Positions 34,774-43,571 of a stretch of 44,034 bases of DNA are shown one piece after another; positions within the stretch are counted from its first letter, which is position 1, and every line of letters begins with the position of its first letter. Both the position numbers and the translations under genes were made by a program. The stretch lies in NCBI GenBank assembly GCA_934446455.1, contig CAKSEE010000020.1, positions 1 through 44,034 on the forward strand, read 5' to 3'. The notes below the pieces were generated by a model, which was given only the letters and a program-made list of their open reading frames with translations, searched no databases and had not been told where the DNA came from. The stretch is from an uncultured Oscillospiraceae bacterium (lineage in GTDB: Bacteria > Bacillota > Clostridia > Oscillospirales > Ruminococcaceae).

Positions 34774-36933
34774 ATGGACAGAGAATTTGCAGCGCACCTG
34801 CGCGACGACGGCGCGGTGCAGACAATTGAGGAACACTGCCGGGGCACTGCCGCCCTGGCAGCGGAATTCGCGGAAGAGCCGCTCTGCGCGGCTGCCGAAT
34901 ATATCGGCAGGGTGCATGACATCGGCAAATACCGCGACGGTTTTCAGCACAGGATCTACGGCGAGAGCACCCGCCCGTGCGAGCACGCCTGTGCGGGCGC
35001 GCAGGAGATAGCGCGCAGAGCCCGCAGCGGCGGGAATATGTTTCGTATGCTTTCGCCCATGTTTGAATACTGCGTTGCGGGACACCACGCGGGGCTTCAG
35101 AACGGAAAGGCGGGAGAGAGCGTAGGCGGCACTCTGAGCGACGCATTGTCGCGCGACGTATCGGACATAGACGGATACCGCCCGCTGTTCGAGGGGCTGA
35201 GCGTTCCGCCCGAGGAAAATAAGCTTGCGAAAATTGTGGATATTATTAAGATGTTTGGCAGGCGTTCGCCGCAGGACGTTACGGAGGGCTACGCGTTTTT
35301 AACGCGCTACCTTTTTTCCTGCCTTACCGACGCGGATTTTATAGACACCGAGCGTTTCTGCGACGAAAACGCGCAGCGCGGGCTTGCGGGGGATTTCGCG
35401 GCGGCACTGGAGCGCGTGAACGCCGCGCTTGCAAAAATGCCCGAGGACAACGCGGTGTGCGCGGCGCGCAGGGCGCTGCAGGCGCAGGCGTTTGAAGCGG
35501 CGGACGATTCTGGCATAAGCATACTTGAAATGCCCACGGGCAGCGGCAAGACGCTGTGCAGCATAAAACTTGCGCTGGAGCGCGCCGTGCGCGGAAAAAA
35601 ACGCATAATCTACGTTATCCCCTACACAAGCATTATAGAGCAGACCGCGCAGAAGTTTGAGGAGATATTCGGCGATGTGCTGCCCGTAATGCAGCACCAC
35701 CACAACTACTCGCCCGACATGGCGCAGGGCGCCCCCGAGGTGATCAGGCGTTCAACGGAAAACTGGGACGCACCGCTTATTGTAACCACCAACGTGCAGT
35801 TTTTCGAGTCGATTTATCACAACAAGTCGTCAAGGCTGCGCAAGCTGCACAACATGGCGGAGAGCGTGATAATATTCGACGAGGTGCATATGATGCCCGT
35901 GGAGTTCCTGCAGCCGTGTCTGCGGGGCGTCGGGTTTATTACGCAGATGCTTGGCGCGCAGGCAGTATTCATGTCTGCGACCATGCCTGATTTTTCCGAG
36001 CTTATCGCGCGTTACGCCACCGCAGCAAATCCGCACGATCTTATAACGGACAAGCGGCTTTTCGGCGCGTTCAGAAACTGCGCGTGCCGCGACCTTGGCA
36101 GCATTTGCGACGAGGAGCTGCTTGAAAGGGCGGGCGCTCACGAAAGCAGCCTTATCATACTCAACAGCCGCCGCCGCGCAAGGAAGCTGTATGAGCAATG
36201 CACGGGGCGGCGCTTTTACCTGTCCACCTACATGACCCCCAAGCACCGCTCGCGCACTATTGCGCAGATACGCGAACTGCTCGGCAAGGAAAGGCTCACG
36301 GTCGTTTCAACATCTCTTGTCGAGGCGGGAGTAGATCTTGACTTTGAGGCGGTGTTCCGCGAAACGGCCGGGCTTGACAGCGTAATACAGTCCGCGGGGC
36401 GCTGCAACCGCGAGGGCAGGCGCAACGAGGGCTTTATGTACGTTTTTGAGAGCGAGGGCGCGGAGATTCCGCGCAGCCTTAAGATGAAAGCGAACATATG
36501 CCGCGCGCTGCTTAAGGAGTACGGGGACATTTTTTCGCAGGAGTGCGTGAGGGAGTATTACAGGCGGCTTTACATGATGAACGAAAGCGCGATAGAGTGC
36601 GCGACGATACACCGCGACGGCATGAGACCCGACACGATACCCTTTGCGGATTACGCCGAGCGGTTCAGGCTTATCGAGAGCGATTCGGTGAACGTTGTTA
36701 TCCCCGACGGGGAGAACGCCGAGGACGTGGCTGCGCTTGAACGCGGCGGCCGCAGCGTTTACAGAAGGCTTGCACGCAGCTGCGCTTCGCTGCATTACTG
36801 CGAGCTGGAAAAGCTTGTGCAGCAGGGCGTAGTGGCGCAGCGCGGGGGCGCGTATGTCCTGCAGATGGCGGAATATTACGATGAAAATACGGGGCTTGAT
36901 CCTGAGCATCAATTTGATGGAATATTTATATGA
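34774..36933 (+). CDS. cas3: Cas3 nuclease-helicase, type I-C
   Basis: 719 residues. The ATG at 34774 follows GGAGGG; a TTG 11 codons earlier is less likely. The N-terminal HD nuclease has His21, HD at 48-49 (RVHDIGKYRDGF), His71 and GHHAG (104-105), followed by LTDADFIDTERF. The SF2 helicase has Walker A PTGSGKT (254-260), DEVH (369-372), SAT (401-403), and motif VI in QSAGRCNREGR. It unwinds and degrades target DNA after Cascade binding. First gene of a seven-gene operon; the stop overlaps the next frame. Confidence 0.96.
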   Translation: MDREFAAHLRDDGAVQTIEEHCRGTAALAAEFAEEPLCAAAEYIGRVHDIGKYRDGFQHRIYGESTRPCEHACAGAQEIARRARSGGNMFRMLSPMFEYCVAGHHAGLQNGKAGESVGGTLSDALSRDVSDIDGYRPLFEGLSVPPEENKLAKIVDIIKMFGRRSPQDVTEGYAFLTRYLFSCLTDADFIDTERFCDENAQRGLAGDFAAALERVNAALAKMPEDNAVCAARRALQAQAFEAADDSGISILEMPTGSGKTLCSIKLALERAVRGKKRIIYVIPYTSIIEQTAQKFEEIFGDVLPVMQHHHNYSPDMAQGAPEVIRRSTENWDAPLIVTTNVQFFESIYHNKSSRLRKLHNMAESVIIFDEVHMMPVEFLQPCLRGVGFITQMLGAQAVFMSATMPDFSELIARYATAANPHDLITDKRLFGAFRNCACRDLGSICDEELLERAGAHESSLIILNSRRRARKLYEQCTGRRFYLSTYMTPKHRSRTIAQIRELLGKERLTVVSTSLVEAGVDLDFEAVFRETAGLDSVIQSAGRCNREGRRNEGFMYVFESEGAEIPRSLKMKANICRALLKEYGDIFSQECVREYYRRLYMMNESAIECATIHRDGMRPDTIPFADYAERFRLIESDSVNVVIPDGENAEDVAALERGGRSVYRRLARSCASLHYCELEKLVQQGVVAQRGGAYVLQMAEYYDENTGLDPEHQFDGIFI

Positions 36934-36947
36934 GGAAAGGCGGTTTT

Positions 36948-37673
36948 ATGGGTTACGGATTCAGAATAATGGTTGAGGGCGATAACGCGTGTTTCACAAG
37001 ACCCGAAATGAAGGTTGAGAGGGTGTCATACGACGTGCCTACGCCGTGCGCGCTGGAGGGCATGATAAAGTCGGTATACTGGAAGCCGAGCATACGCTAC
37101 CGTATCGACAAGATCGTGGTATTTAACCCCATAAGGTTTATGAACATTCGCCGCAACGAGGTTAAGGAAAAGATAAAGATGAGCGCCGTTACAAGCGCGA
37201 TGAAAGGCAAGGGCGGCAGCCCGGAGCTTTTCATAAACAGCGAAATGATAAGCCAGCGCTCAGGCATGGTGCTGCGGGACGTGCGCTACGGCGTGGAGTT
37301 CCACTTTGAGCTTACGGGGCTCAGAAACGAGCATGAGGATGAGTGCGAGGAGAAGCACTACAATATCCTGCTGCGCCGCCTGCGCCAGGGGCAGTGTTTC
37401 AGGCAGCCCGTGCTTGGCTGCCGCGAGTTTGCGGTAAAGAGCATTAGGCTTGTGGAGAGCTTTCCCTTTGAGCAGATATCGCCTGAGCTGGAGGGAGATA
37501 CGGACCTTGGCTTTATGCTTTACGCAATGAAGTACGCGGACAATTCAATGCCCGTCAACGGCAACTGGAATGACCCTAAGTTTTCCGATAAAGCCGACGC
37601 AGTTTACTACCGCCCGCATATGATAGACGGCGTTATCGACGTCGCAGCGTACAGGAGGGATCTGAAATGCTGA
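36948..37673 (+). CDS. cas5c: Cas5d/Cas5c, pre-crRNA processing subunit
   Basis: 241 residues. The ATG at 36948 is preferred because AGGAAAGG precedes it; an ATG six codons earlier overlaps the cas3 stop. In type I-C this protein replaces Cas6: it cuts pre-crRNA in the repeat and stays on the 5' handle. The expected active-site residues are present: Tyr44 in SVYWKP and Lys136-His137 in EEKHYN, followed by LLRRLRQGQCFRQPVLGCREF. Overlaps cas8 by 7 bases. Confidence 0.95.
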   Translation: MGYGFRIMVEGDNACFTRPEMKVERVSYDVPTPCALEGMIKSVYWKPSIRYRIDKIVVFNPIRFMNIRRNEVKEKIKMSAVTSAMKGKGGSPELFINSEMISQRSGMVLRDVRYGVEFHFELTGLRNEHEDECEEKHYNILLRRLRQGQCFRQPVLGCREFAVKSIRLVESFPFEQISPELEGDTDLGFMLYAMKYADNSMPVNGNWNDPKFSDKADAVYYRPHMIDGVIDVAAYRRDLKC

Positions 37674-39472
37674 TAAACGCGCTTTGCGGTTATTATGATA
37701 TCCTGTCGGATATGGGCAGGCTGGTGCCCGACGGGTGGACGGAGCAGGCCGTGACAAGGCTTGTAGTGCTGAGGGCGGACGGCTCTCTTGCCGATATAAT
37801 ACCGTATGTTGACCGGAAGTCCCTGCCGCAGAAGAACGGCAAGGCGAAGAATGTGGAGGTGCCGCGCAGGCTTCTGCTGCCCTACCGCGCGCAGACCACC
37901 AAAATAGCCGCGTACCCGCTAGACCACCGCAGCGACTACATATTCGGGCTTGATTGGAGCAAGGAAGGCGGTTTTTGCACTACCGACAAATCGCTTGCAA
38001 AGCATCGCGCCTTTGTGGAGCTTAACCTTGCGCTCACCGAGGGTATGACCTCGGCGGGTGTAAGCGCGTTCAGAAATTTTCTGCTCAGCTGGAAGCCTGA
38101 GGAGCATTTTGACGATCCGAAGCTGCTTCAGTACGGCAAGGGGCTTTTCGGCATGGGGACTGCAAGCGCCTTTGCGCTTGAGGGACTTGCGGAAAAGCCG
38201 CTGGGATACGACAATGCCGAGATAAGGGCAATGGCAGGCGCCGCAGGCTCTGAACAGACCGCCGAGGGCGCTGTAACGGGAAGCTGCGCGGTGACGGGAG
38301 AGAGCGGCGTTCCGATACCGCCGCTGCACGACTACATAAAGGGCATAAGGGGTACGAACGCAACGGGCGGAAAGCTCATCTGCTTCAATAATCCGTGCGA
38401 CGAATCCTACGGCAAAACGCAGTCCTACAACAGCAGCATATCTGCGGCGGCGGCAAAGAAGTACGCTGCGGCGCTCAACTATCTCACCGCAAGCCCCTAC
38501 CACAGGGCGTACATAGACGAGATGACGATAGTTTACTGGGCGATGAGCGGCAGCGAGGCTTCCGAGGACGTGCTGTGCGACTTTTTCGGCAGCGTGCTTG
38601 GCAGACCGAGCGACAGCGCCGACGTTGAAAACGCGCTTGCGGATGCGATGAAAAAGGCGCAGTCGGGGCTTACCTCGGCGGAGCTTGAAAAGCTCGACAT
38701 AGACCCGTCGGTAACGTTTTACGCCGCGGGCTTCACGCCGAATATGAGCAGGATTTCCATGAAGTTTTTCTGCCGCAGCAGCACCATAAGGCTGCTTCAG
38801 AACATAGCGCAGCATCAGCGCGACCTTGCGCACGACGGGCTTAAGGATCAGCCCTCGATATGGCGGCTGACGGCGGAATGTCTGCCGCCGAAAACTACCG
38901 ACAAAAAGCCGTCAAACCCGCTCTATGCCGCGCTTTTCAGCAGCGTTTTCAACGGAACGCGCTACCCGAGGGCGCTGCTTGAAACGGTGGTAAGGCGCTG
39001 CAAGACGGACAGCGGACGTATAAGCGATATCAGAGCCGCTATTATAAAGGCATGCCTTAACAGGGCGGCGCGGCTTTCAGATAAGAAGGAGGTCATTTCA
39101 ATGGCATTGGACACACAGAACACAAGCCCCGCATACCTTTGCGGAAGACTGTTTGCGCTGCTTGAAAAGGCGCAGGCGGACGCCATCAACAATCCCAACA
39201 GAACGATCAAGGATTCGTACTTCTCATCGGCGGCGACAAAGCCCTCTGCGGTATTCCCGCGGCTTATCATGCTCGCGCAGCACCACCTTGAAAAGGCGAA
39301 AAGCGGCGGCTACCTCAATGGTATTATCAGCGAGGTAATAGGCGGGCTTGAGGGCAGCTTCCCCACAACGCTTACGACCGACCGGCAGGGCGAGTTCATC
39401 ATCGGCTACTACCAGCAGAACAAGGCGCTTTACACCAAAAAGGACGAAAACAACGACAGAAAGGATAACTGA
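37667..39472 (+). CDS. cas8c: Cas8c (Csd1), large Cascade subunit
   Basis: 601 residues, full length for Cas8c. It opens MLINALCGYYDIL with RRLLLPYRAQTTKIAAYPLD and DYIFGLDW; the middle has SAFRNFLLSWKPEEHF, CAVTGESGVPIPPLHDYIKG and SYNSSISAAAAKKYAAALNY; the later part has AAGFTPNMSRISMKFFC. It recognises the PAM and recruits Cas3. The last 123 codons can also be translated on their own as Cas11c from an internal start (separate entry). A divergent shorter relative is encoded at 15991-17082. Confidence 0.96.
   Translation: MLINALCGYYDILSDMGRLVPDGWTEQAVTRLVVLRADGSLADIIPYVDRKSLPQKNGKAKNVEVPRRLLLPYRAQTTKIAAYPLDHRSDYIFGLDWSKEGGFCTTDKSLAKHRAFVELNLALTEGMTSAGVSAFRNFLLSWKPEEHFDDPKLLQYGKGLFGMGTASAFALEGLAEKPLGYDNAEIRAMAGAAGSEQTAEGAVTGSCAVTGESGVPIPPLHDYIKGIRGTNATGGKLICFNNPCDESYGKTQSYNSSISAAAAKKYAAALNYLTASPYHRAYIDEMTIVYWAMSGSEASEDVLCDFFGSVLGRPSDSADVENALADAMKKAQSGLTSAELEKLDIDPSVTFYAAGFTPNMSRISMKFFCRSSTIRLLQNIAQHQRDLAHDGLKDQPSIWRLTAECLPPKTTDKKPSNPLYAALFSSVFNGTRYPRALLETVVRRCKTDSGRISDIRAAIIKACLNRAARLSDKKEVISMALDTQNTSPAYLCGRLFALLEKAQADAINNPNRTIKDSYFSSAATKPSAVFPRLIMLAQHHLEKAKSGGYLNGIISEVIGGLEGSFPTTLTTDRQGEFIIGYYQQNKALYTKKDENNDRKDN
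39086..39472 (+). CDS. cas11c: Cas11c small subunit, internal translation product of cas8c
   Basis: Inside cas8c a strong ribosome site AAGGAGG (39086-39092) lies eight bases before an in-frame ATG at 39101, giving a 123-residue helical protein starting MALDTQNTSPAYLCG and ending with the Cas8 C-terminus. Published work on type I-C shows that the small subunit is made by such internal initiation. The coordinates given include the ribosome site; the coding part is 39101-39472. Confidence 0.88.
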   Translation, partial: KEVISMALDTQNTSPAYLCGRLFALLEKAQADAINNPNRTIKDSYFSSAATKPSAVFPRLIMLAQHHLEKAKSGGYLNGIISEVIGGLEGSFPTTLTTDRQGEFIIGYYQQNKALYTKKDENNDRKDN

Positions 39473-39474
39473 AA

Positions 39475-40332
39475 ATGGACGCAATAAAGAACCGCTATGA
39501 ATTTGTAATTCTCTTCGACGTGGAAAACGGCAACCCCAACGGCGACCCTGACGCGGGCAATATGCCGCGAATCGACCCCGAAACGCAGAAGGGCATTGTC
39601 ACCGACGTGTGCATAAAGCGCAAGATACGCAACTACGTTGACCTTGTAAAGAACGAGCCGGGCTACTGCATTCTCATAAACCCCGAAAAGTCGCTCAACG
39701 AGAAATTTACCGACGCATACGAGGCGCTCGGGCTTAAAAAGGGCGATAAGGGTAAAAATTCCGCCTCGGTAAGGGCTGCGCAGGAGTATATGTGCGCGAA
39801 CTATTTCGACGTGCGCACATTCGGCGCAGTAATGAGCACGGGCAACGATCAGTGCGGCACTGTGAGAGGTCCCGTGCAGCTTAACTTTGCGAGAAGCGTG
39901 GACCAGATATCCATACAGGAGATAACGATAACGCGCCGGGCCATCACCACCGCGGAAAAGAATGAAACAGCCCAGACCGAAATGGGCAAGAAGAACATCG
40001 TTCCGTACGCACTTTACCGCATGGAGGGCTATGTAAGCGCTGCGCTTGCGCAGAAAACGGGCTTCTCCGACGCCGACCTTGAGCTTATGTGGAACGCTAT
40101 AATCAATATGTTTGAGAACGACCACAGCGCTGCCCGCGGCAAAATGTGCCTCAGAAAGCTCATTATATTCAGGCACGGCGACATACTCGGCTGCTGCCCG
40201 TCCGACATTCTGTTCGACAAGATTAAGGTGGAGAAAAACGCAGACGTTGAGTATCCGCGCAGCTTCGGCGACTACACGCTTGACATCGACAGGAATATGC
40301 CCGTGGGCGTTGAGCTTATCGAGCGGCTGTGA
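39475..40332 (+). CDS. cas7c: Cas7c (Csd2), Cascade backbone subunit
   Basis: 285 residues. Seen: FDVENGNPNGDPDAGNMPRI, VTDVCIKRKIRNYV, the DVRTFGAVMSTG strand and GPVQLNFARSVDQI, all typical of Csd2. Multiple copies coat the crRNA spacer. GAAAGGAT lies before the ATG, two bases after the cas8 stop. Its 3' end overlaps cas4 by 4 bases. It is the only cas7 in the window. Confidence 0.96.
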   Translation: MDAIKNRYEFVILFDVENGNPNGDPDAGNMPRIDPETQKGIVTDVCIKRKIRNYVDLVKNEPGYCILINPEKSLNEKFTDAYEALGLKKGDKGKNSASVRAAQEYMCANYFDVRTFGAVMSTGNDQCGTVRGPVQLNFARSVDQISIQEITITRRAITTAEKNETAQTEMGKKNIVPYALYRMEGYVSAALAQKTGFSDADLELMWNAIINMFENDHSAARGKMCLRKLIIFRHGDILGCCPSDILFDKIKVEKNADVEYPRSFGDYTLDIDRNMPVGVELIERL

Positions 40333-40991
40333 GCAGGGCTGTAACGATACGCAGCATTCAGCACTATCTCTATTGCCCGCGCAGGTACGGGCTTCTTGAA
40401 ATAAACCGCGACTGGCAGGAAAACGCGCTTGTTGCAAAGGGCGACCTTGTTCACGAGCGCGTTCACAGCGGCGAGCACGAATACTCCGACAAAAACGGCT
40501 TTTGCCGCAGCAACGTTGAGCTTTACAACGACGAGCTGGACATATACGGCAAGGCGGACTGCGTGGAATTTGAGCGCTCCGGGAGCGCGGAATACTCGCC
40601 GCTGCTCGGCGGCAGGTACGCTGTGCGCCTTATCGAATACAAGCCCTCAAAGCCGAAAAGCGCCCTTGCGGAGCGCTCTGACGCTATACAATGCTTTGCG
40701 CAGAAGGTCTGCGCGGACAGCATATTCGGCGTAAGCTGCGAGGGCTTTATGTATTATGCGGACGTCCGCAGGCGCGTAAGGCTGCCGTTCGATACGCAGT
40801 ACGGGGAGTATTACGCGCTTCTGACCGATCTGCTGTCGCAAATGCGCTCGGTTCTTGAAAGCGGGACGATTCCGCTGCGCGCAAAGGGGCAGAGATGCAG
40901 CGGTTGTTCCATTGAGAGCGTATGCCTGCCGAAAACGGGGGGATATTCCGTTCGCGACGAGATACTGAAAATAGCACGGGAGGACGTATGA
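40329..40991 (+). CDS. cas4: Cas4 iron-sulfur nuclease
   Basis: 220 residues, GTG start in a GTGA overlap with cas7. Four cluster cysteines: Cys16 (YCPRRYGLLEI) and Cys190, Cys193 and Cys199 (CSGCSIESVC). RecB-type nuclease motifs: ELDIYGKADCVEF and RLIEYKPSKPK, with AIQCFAQKVCA after. It trims prespacers and checks the PAM during spacer acquisition with Cas1-Cas2. Confidence 0.95.
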   Translation: MSRAVTIRSIQHYLYCPRRYGLLEINRDWQENALVAKGDLVHERVHSGEHEYSDKNGFCRSNVELYNDELDIYGKADCVEFERSGSAEYSPLLGGRYAVRLIEYKPSKPKSALAERSDAIQCFAQKVCADSIFGVSCEGFMYYADVRRRVRLPFDTQYGEYYALLTDLLSQMRSVLESGTIPLRAKGQRCSGCSIESVCLPKTGGYSVRDEILKIAREDV

Positions 40992-42013
40992 AAAAGCTGC
41001 TCAACACGCTATACATAATGAACGAGAGTGCCTACCTAACCCTTGATGGCGAGAATATCGTCATCACCGCTGACGAGGGAAAAAGCGCGCGTTTTCCGTT
41101 CGCAAACATTGAATCCATAGTGTGCTTTTCGTATCTCGGCTGTTCGCCAGCGCTGCTTGGAAAGTGCTGTGAAAACGGCACGGGGCTGTGCTTTTTAAGT
41201 CCCTCGGGCAGATTCCTTGGGCGCGTGGAGGGGCGAATGCGCGGTAACGTTCTGCTGAGAATAACGCAGTCGAAGCTTTTTACGGAGTTTCAGCCCGCGC
41301 TTGTAAGGGACAATGTTGCCGCAAAGGTCGCCAATACGGCGTATGTAGTCAGGCGTTCACTAAGGGACCGCCCGGGGCTTGGCGAGGACGGGGCGCTGAG
41401 CGCGCTTGTGCAGCAGCTTACGGACTCCGCCCAAAGGGTATACGAGCTTGAAGGCAAGGCGGAGATAATGGGGCTTGAGGGGAGCTGCGCCAAGGCATAT
41501 TTCGGGGTATTCGACAGGCTTATAGTTCAGCAGCGCGAAAGCTTCCGCATGACAATGAGGACAAAGCAACCGCCGCTTGACAGGACTAACGCCCTGCTGT
41601 CGTTCCTGTACGCAATGCTCACGAACGACTACGCTTCCGCGCTTGAGTCCGTGGGGCTGGACAGCTACATCGGCTTCTACCACGAGCCGCGCCCGGGGCG
41701 GTGTTCACTTGCGTGCGACCTTGTGGAAGAAGCGCGGTGTATCGTTGAGCGTTTCGTGCTGACGATGATAAATCTCAAGCAGGTATCGCCCGACGATTTC
41801 GAGGAGCAGGTGAGCGGGGCGGTGCTTCTGAACGACGACGGCAGGAAAAAGGTCGTGAAGCTCTGGCAGGAGAAAAAACGCACGACGATAACGCACCTCT
41901 ATCTCAGGCAGAAGATACCGCTGGGGCTGTTGCCGTTCATACAAAGCAGCCTGCTGGCAAAGTACGTTCGCGGGGAGATTCCCGAATACCCCGCATACCT
42001 GCAAAGGAGCTAA
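40988..42013 (+). CDS. cas1: Cas1 integrase, type I-C
   Basis: 341 residues. The ATG at 40988 overlaps the cas4 stop (ATGA). It begins KKLLNTLYIMNESAYLTLDG. The metal-binding triad is visible: Glu164 (MGLEGSCAKAYFG), His232 (GFYHEPRPGRCSL) and Asp244 (ACDLVEEAR). It joins new spacers into the array with Cas2. Confidence 0.96.
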   Translation: MKKLLNTLYIMNESAYLTLDGENIVITADEGKSARFPFANIESIVCFSYLGCSPALLGKCCENGTGLCFLSPSGRFLGRVEGRMRGNVLLRITQSKLFTEFQPALVRDNVAAKVANTAYVVRRSLRDRPGLGEDGALSALVQQLTDSAQRVYELEGKAEIMGLEGSCAKAYFGVFDRLIVQQRESFRMTMRTKQPPLDRTNALLSFLYAMLTNDYASALESVGLDSYIGFYHEPRPGRCSLACDLVEEARCIVERFVLTMINLKQVSPDDFEEQVSGAVLLNDDGRKKVVKLWQEKKRTTITHLYLRQKIPLGLLPFIQSSLLAKYVRGEIPEYPAYLQRS

Positions 42014-42017
42014 GGCT

Positions 42018-42308
42018 ATGATGACGCTTATAAGCTACGATGTAAGCACGGTCGACAGGCAGGGCAGAACGCGCCTGCGAAAGGTCGCAAAGGAGTGCCT
42101 GAACCACGGGCAGCGCGTGCAGAATTCCGTGTTTGAGATAGATGTTGACTATGGTACGTTCCTTAAGGTCAGGGACAGGCTCTTAAAGCTAATAGACCCC
42201 TCGCAGGACAGCCTGAGAATATACTATCTCGGCAACAACTGGCATGAGAAGATCGAGCACTTCGGTACAAAGGAAACCTACGACCCCGAGGGCACGCTGA
42301 TTTTCTGA
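42018..42308 (+). CDS. cas2: Cas2, spacer acquisition
   Basis: 96 residues; LISYDVST with Asp8, RLRKVAKECLNHGQRVQNSV, and SLRIYYLGNNW are standard for type I-C Cas2. The ribosome site is weak (GGAGC overlapping the cas1 stop), suggesting coupling to cas1. Last gene of the operon, 147 bases upstream of the first repeat. Confidence 0.95.
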   Translation: MMTLISYDVSTVDRQGRTRLRKVAKECLNHGQRVQNSVFEIDVDYGTFLKVRDRLLKLIDPSQDSLRIYYLGNNWHEKIEHFGTKETYDPEGTLIF

Positions 42309-42455
42309 CCGCGAACCCATAATAATATTGAAACGTCGGGAGGTTCGCGTGATTATTTGCTCATTTTGAATGTTGATTCGTGTCGAACTTCCTTGCTCAT
42401 TTTTATTTTTGTCCACCCCTTGTAGGGACGCGGCCTTTCATTCACAAAATGTAGG
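42309..42455 (+). promoter_or_regulatory. CRISPR leader with hairpin and direct repeats
   Basis: Mostly AT-rich. A stem CGCGAACC/GGTTCGCG (42310-42317/42342-42349) follows the cas2 stop and may be its 3' end. TTGCTCATTTT occurs twice, at 42357-42367 and 42393-42403. The 50 bases next to the first repeat are mixed in composition. Its position between cas2 and repeat 1 and the repeat orientation mark it as the leader. Confidence 0.75.
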
Positions 42456-43220
42456 GTCGCGCCCCACACGGGGCGTGTGAGTTGAAATTGGAAATATATA
42501 CCCGTTTGTGTCTATATCCTTGGTCGCGCCCCACACGGGGCGTGTGAGTTGAAATGCGAATGCGAGAGCCGTCTGTTGTCATTGCACCGTGTCGCGCCCC
42601 ACACGGGGCGTGTGAGTTGAAATGCTGCGTGGAAGTGTTTTACCGATAACAGTACATGTCGCGCCCCACACGGGGCGTGTGAGTTGAAATGAATACTCAT
42701 GTCACGTGGATTGAAGCTGCGCGCGGTCGCGCCCCACACGGGGCGTGTGAGTTGAAATGAGGTCTGCGCCCCATTGACGTATGTGCAGCAGCTGTCGCGC
42801 CCCACACGGGGCGTGTGAGTTGAAATTTACGTCCTGCACAAGTATGTAAACAGTTATAAGTCGCGCCCCACACGGGGCGTGTGAGTTGAAATGAAGATGA
42901 AGCGGAGAGGCTGCGCAATGAACTTGTCGCGCCCCACACGGGGCGTGTGAGTTGAAATTGCAATACGGTCAAATCGCTGAGCAGTCCCGACGTCGCGCCC
43001 CACACGGGGCGTGTGAGTTGAAATCTCAATAAATCCGCTGTCTGTACCGTCATACCACACGTCGCGCCCCACACGGGGCGTGTGAGTTGAAATTCGTCGC
43101 GACGAGATCAACCACGCCCGCGGCAATGTCGCGCCCCACACGGGGCGTGTGAGTTGAAATTGTGCGCCTATCCCCGAAAACAATTCATTTACTGGTCGCG
43201 CCCACACTATTTATGGAGTT
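42456..43220 (+). CRISPR. type I-C CRISPR array, 11 identical repeats plus a decayed terminal repeat
   Basis: Repeats are 33 nt, start GTCGCGCCCC, contain the stem GCGCCCC/GGGGCGT and end GAGTTGAAAT. Starts: 42456, 42523, 42591, 42658, 42726, 42794, 42860, 42926, 42992, 43061, 43128; all 11 look identical. Spacers are 34, 35, 34, 35, 35, 33, 33, 33, 36, 34 and 34 nt. A twelfth repeat at 43195 keeps GTCGCG and CCCACAC (one C missing), then decays, with GAGTT at 43216-43220. The GTTGAAAT 3' end and the cas2-side leader give plus-strand transcription. Cas5c would cut inside each repeat, leaving its 3' end as the crRNA 5' handle. Confidence 0.97.
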
Positions 43221-43296
43221 TACACAAGATTTGGGGTTGTCTCAAAGGAACAGGGCTCGGATGGCGTTGAGTATCTTTGATTATTTACATCGCAGT

Positions 43297-43475
43297 TCAC
43301 GTTTGCCTCTTTATATATGAAATAACAGATTCACGCAGGACCCTCCACTGCTTCCCGACCCTGAACGCCTCAATCTCACCGCTCTGCACCAACCGCAGAG
43401 CGGTGTTTTTTTTCCTATATGAAGAAGCTCCTGCAGCTCTTTTAGTGTCAGTATATCTTTTGTATTGTTAAGCAT
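43297..43475 (-). pseudogene. excisionase-family helix-turn-helix gene, frameshifted at an A8 run
   Basis: ATG at 43475 with AAGGAG nine bases upstream. The first frame reads MLNNTKDILTLKELQELLHI then GKK; after a run of eight A (43405-43412) the homologous sequence continues in another frame as NTALRLVQSGEIEAFRVG, KQWRVLRESVISYIKRQT and a stop at 43297. Joined, this is a 58-59-residue HTH_17/excisionase-like protein. Removing two A or adding one restores the frame. Real mutation, sequencing error or slippage are all possible. Confidence 0.72.
43379..43412 (+). terminator. terminator-like stem downstream of the array, inside the antisense excisionase gene
   Basis: A 9-bp perfect stem CCGCTCTGC/GCAGAGCGG with a 7-base loop, then TG and eight T on the plus strand. 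It would stop transcripts coming out of the array, while the same bases encode residues on the other strand. Confidence 0.6.
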
Positions 43476-43571
43476 TATAACACGCTCCTTTTCGGTTTAT
43501 TTAATCCCATGTTCGCCCCGAAAAGCCAATCCCCACAAAGGTATATTATACCGTTGTGAGGAGGTGATCCG

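Noticed and set aside
42512..43207. Minus-strand open frames running through the CRISPR array
   Set aside because: They translate the repeat again and again and exist only because repeat plus spacer is sometimes a multiple of three.
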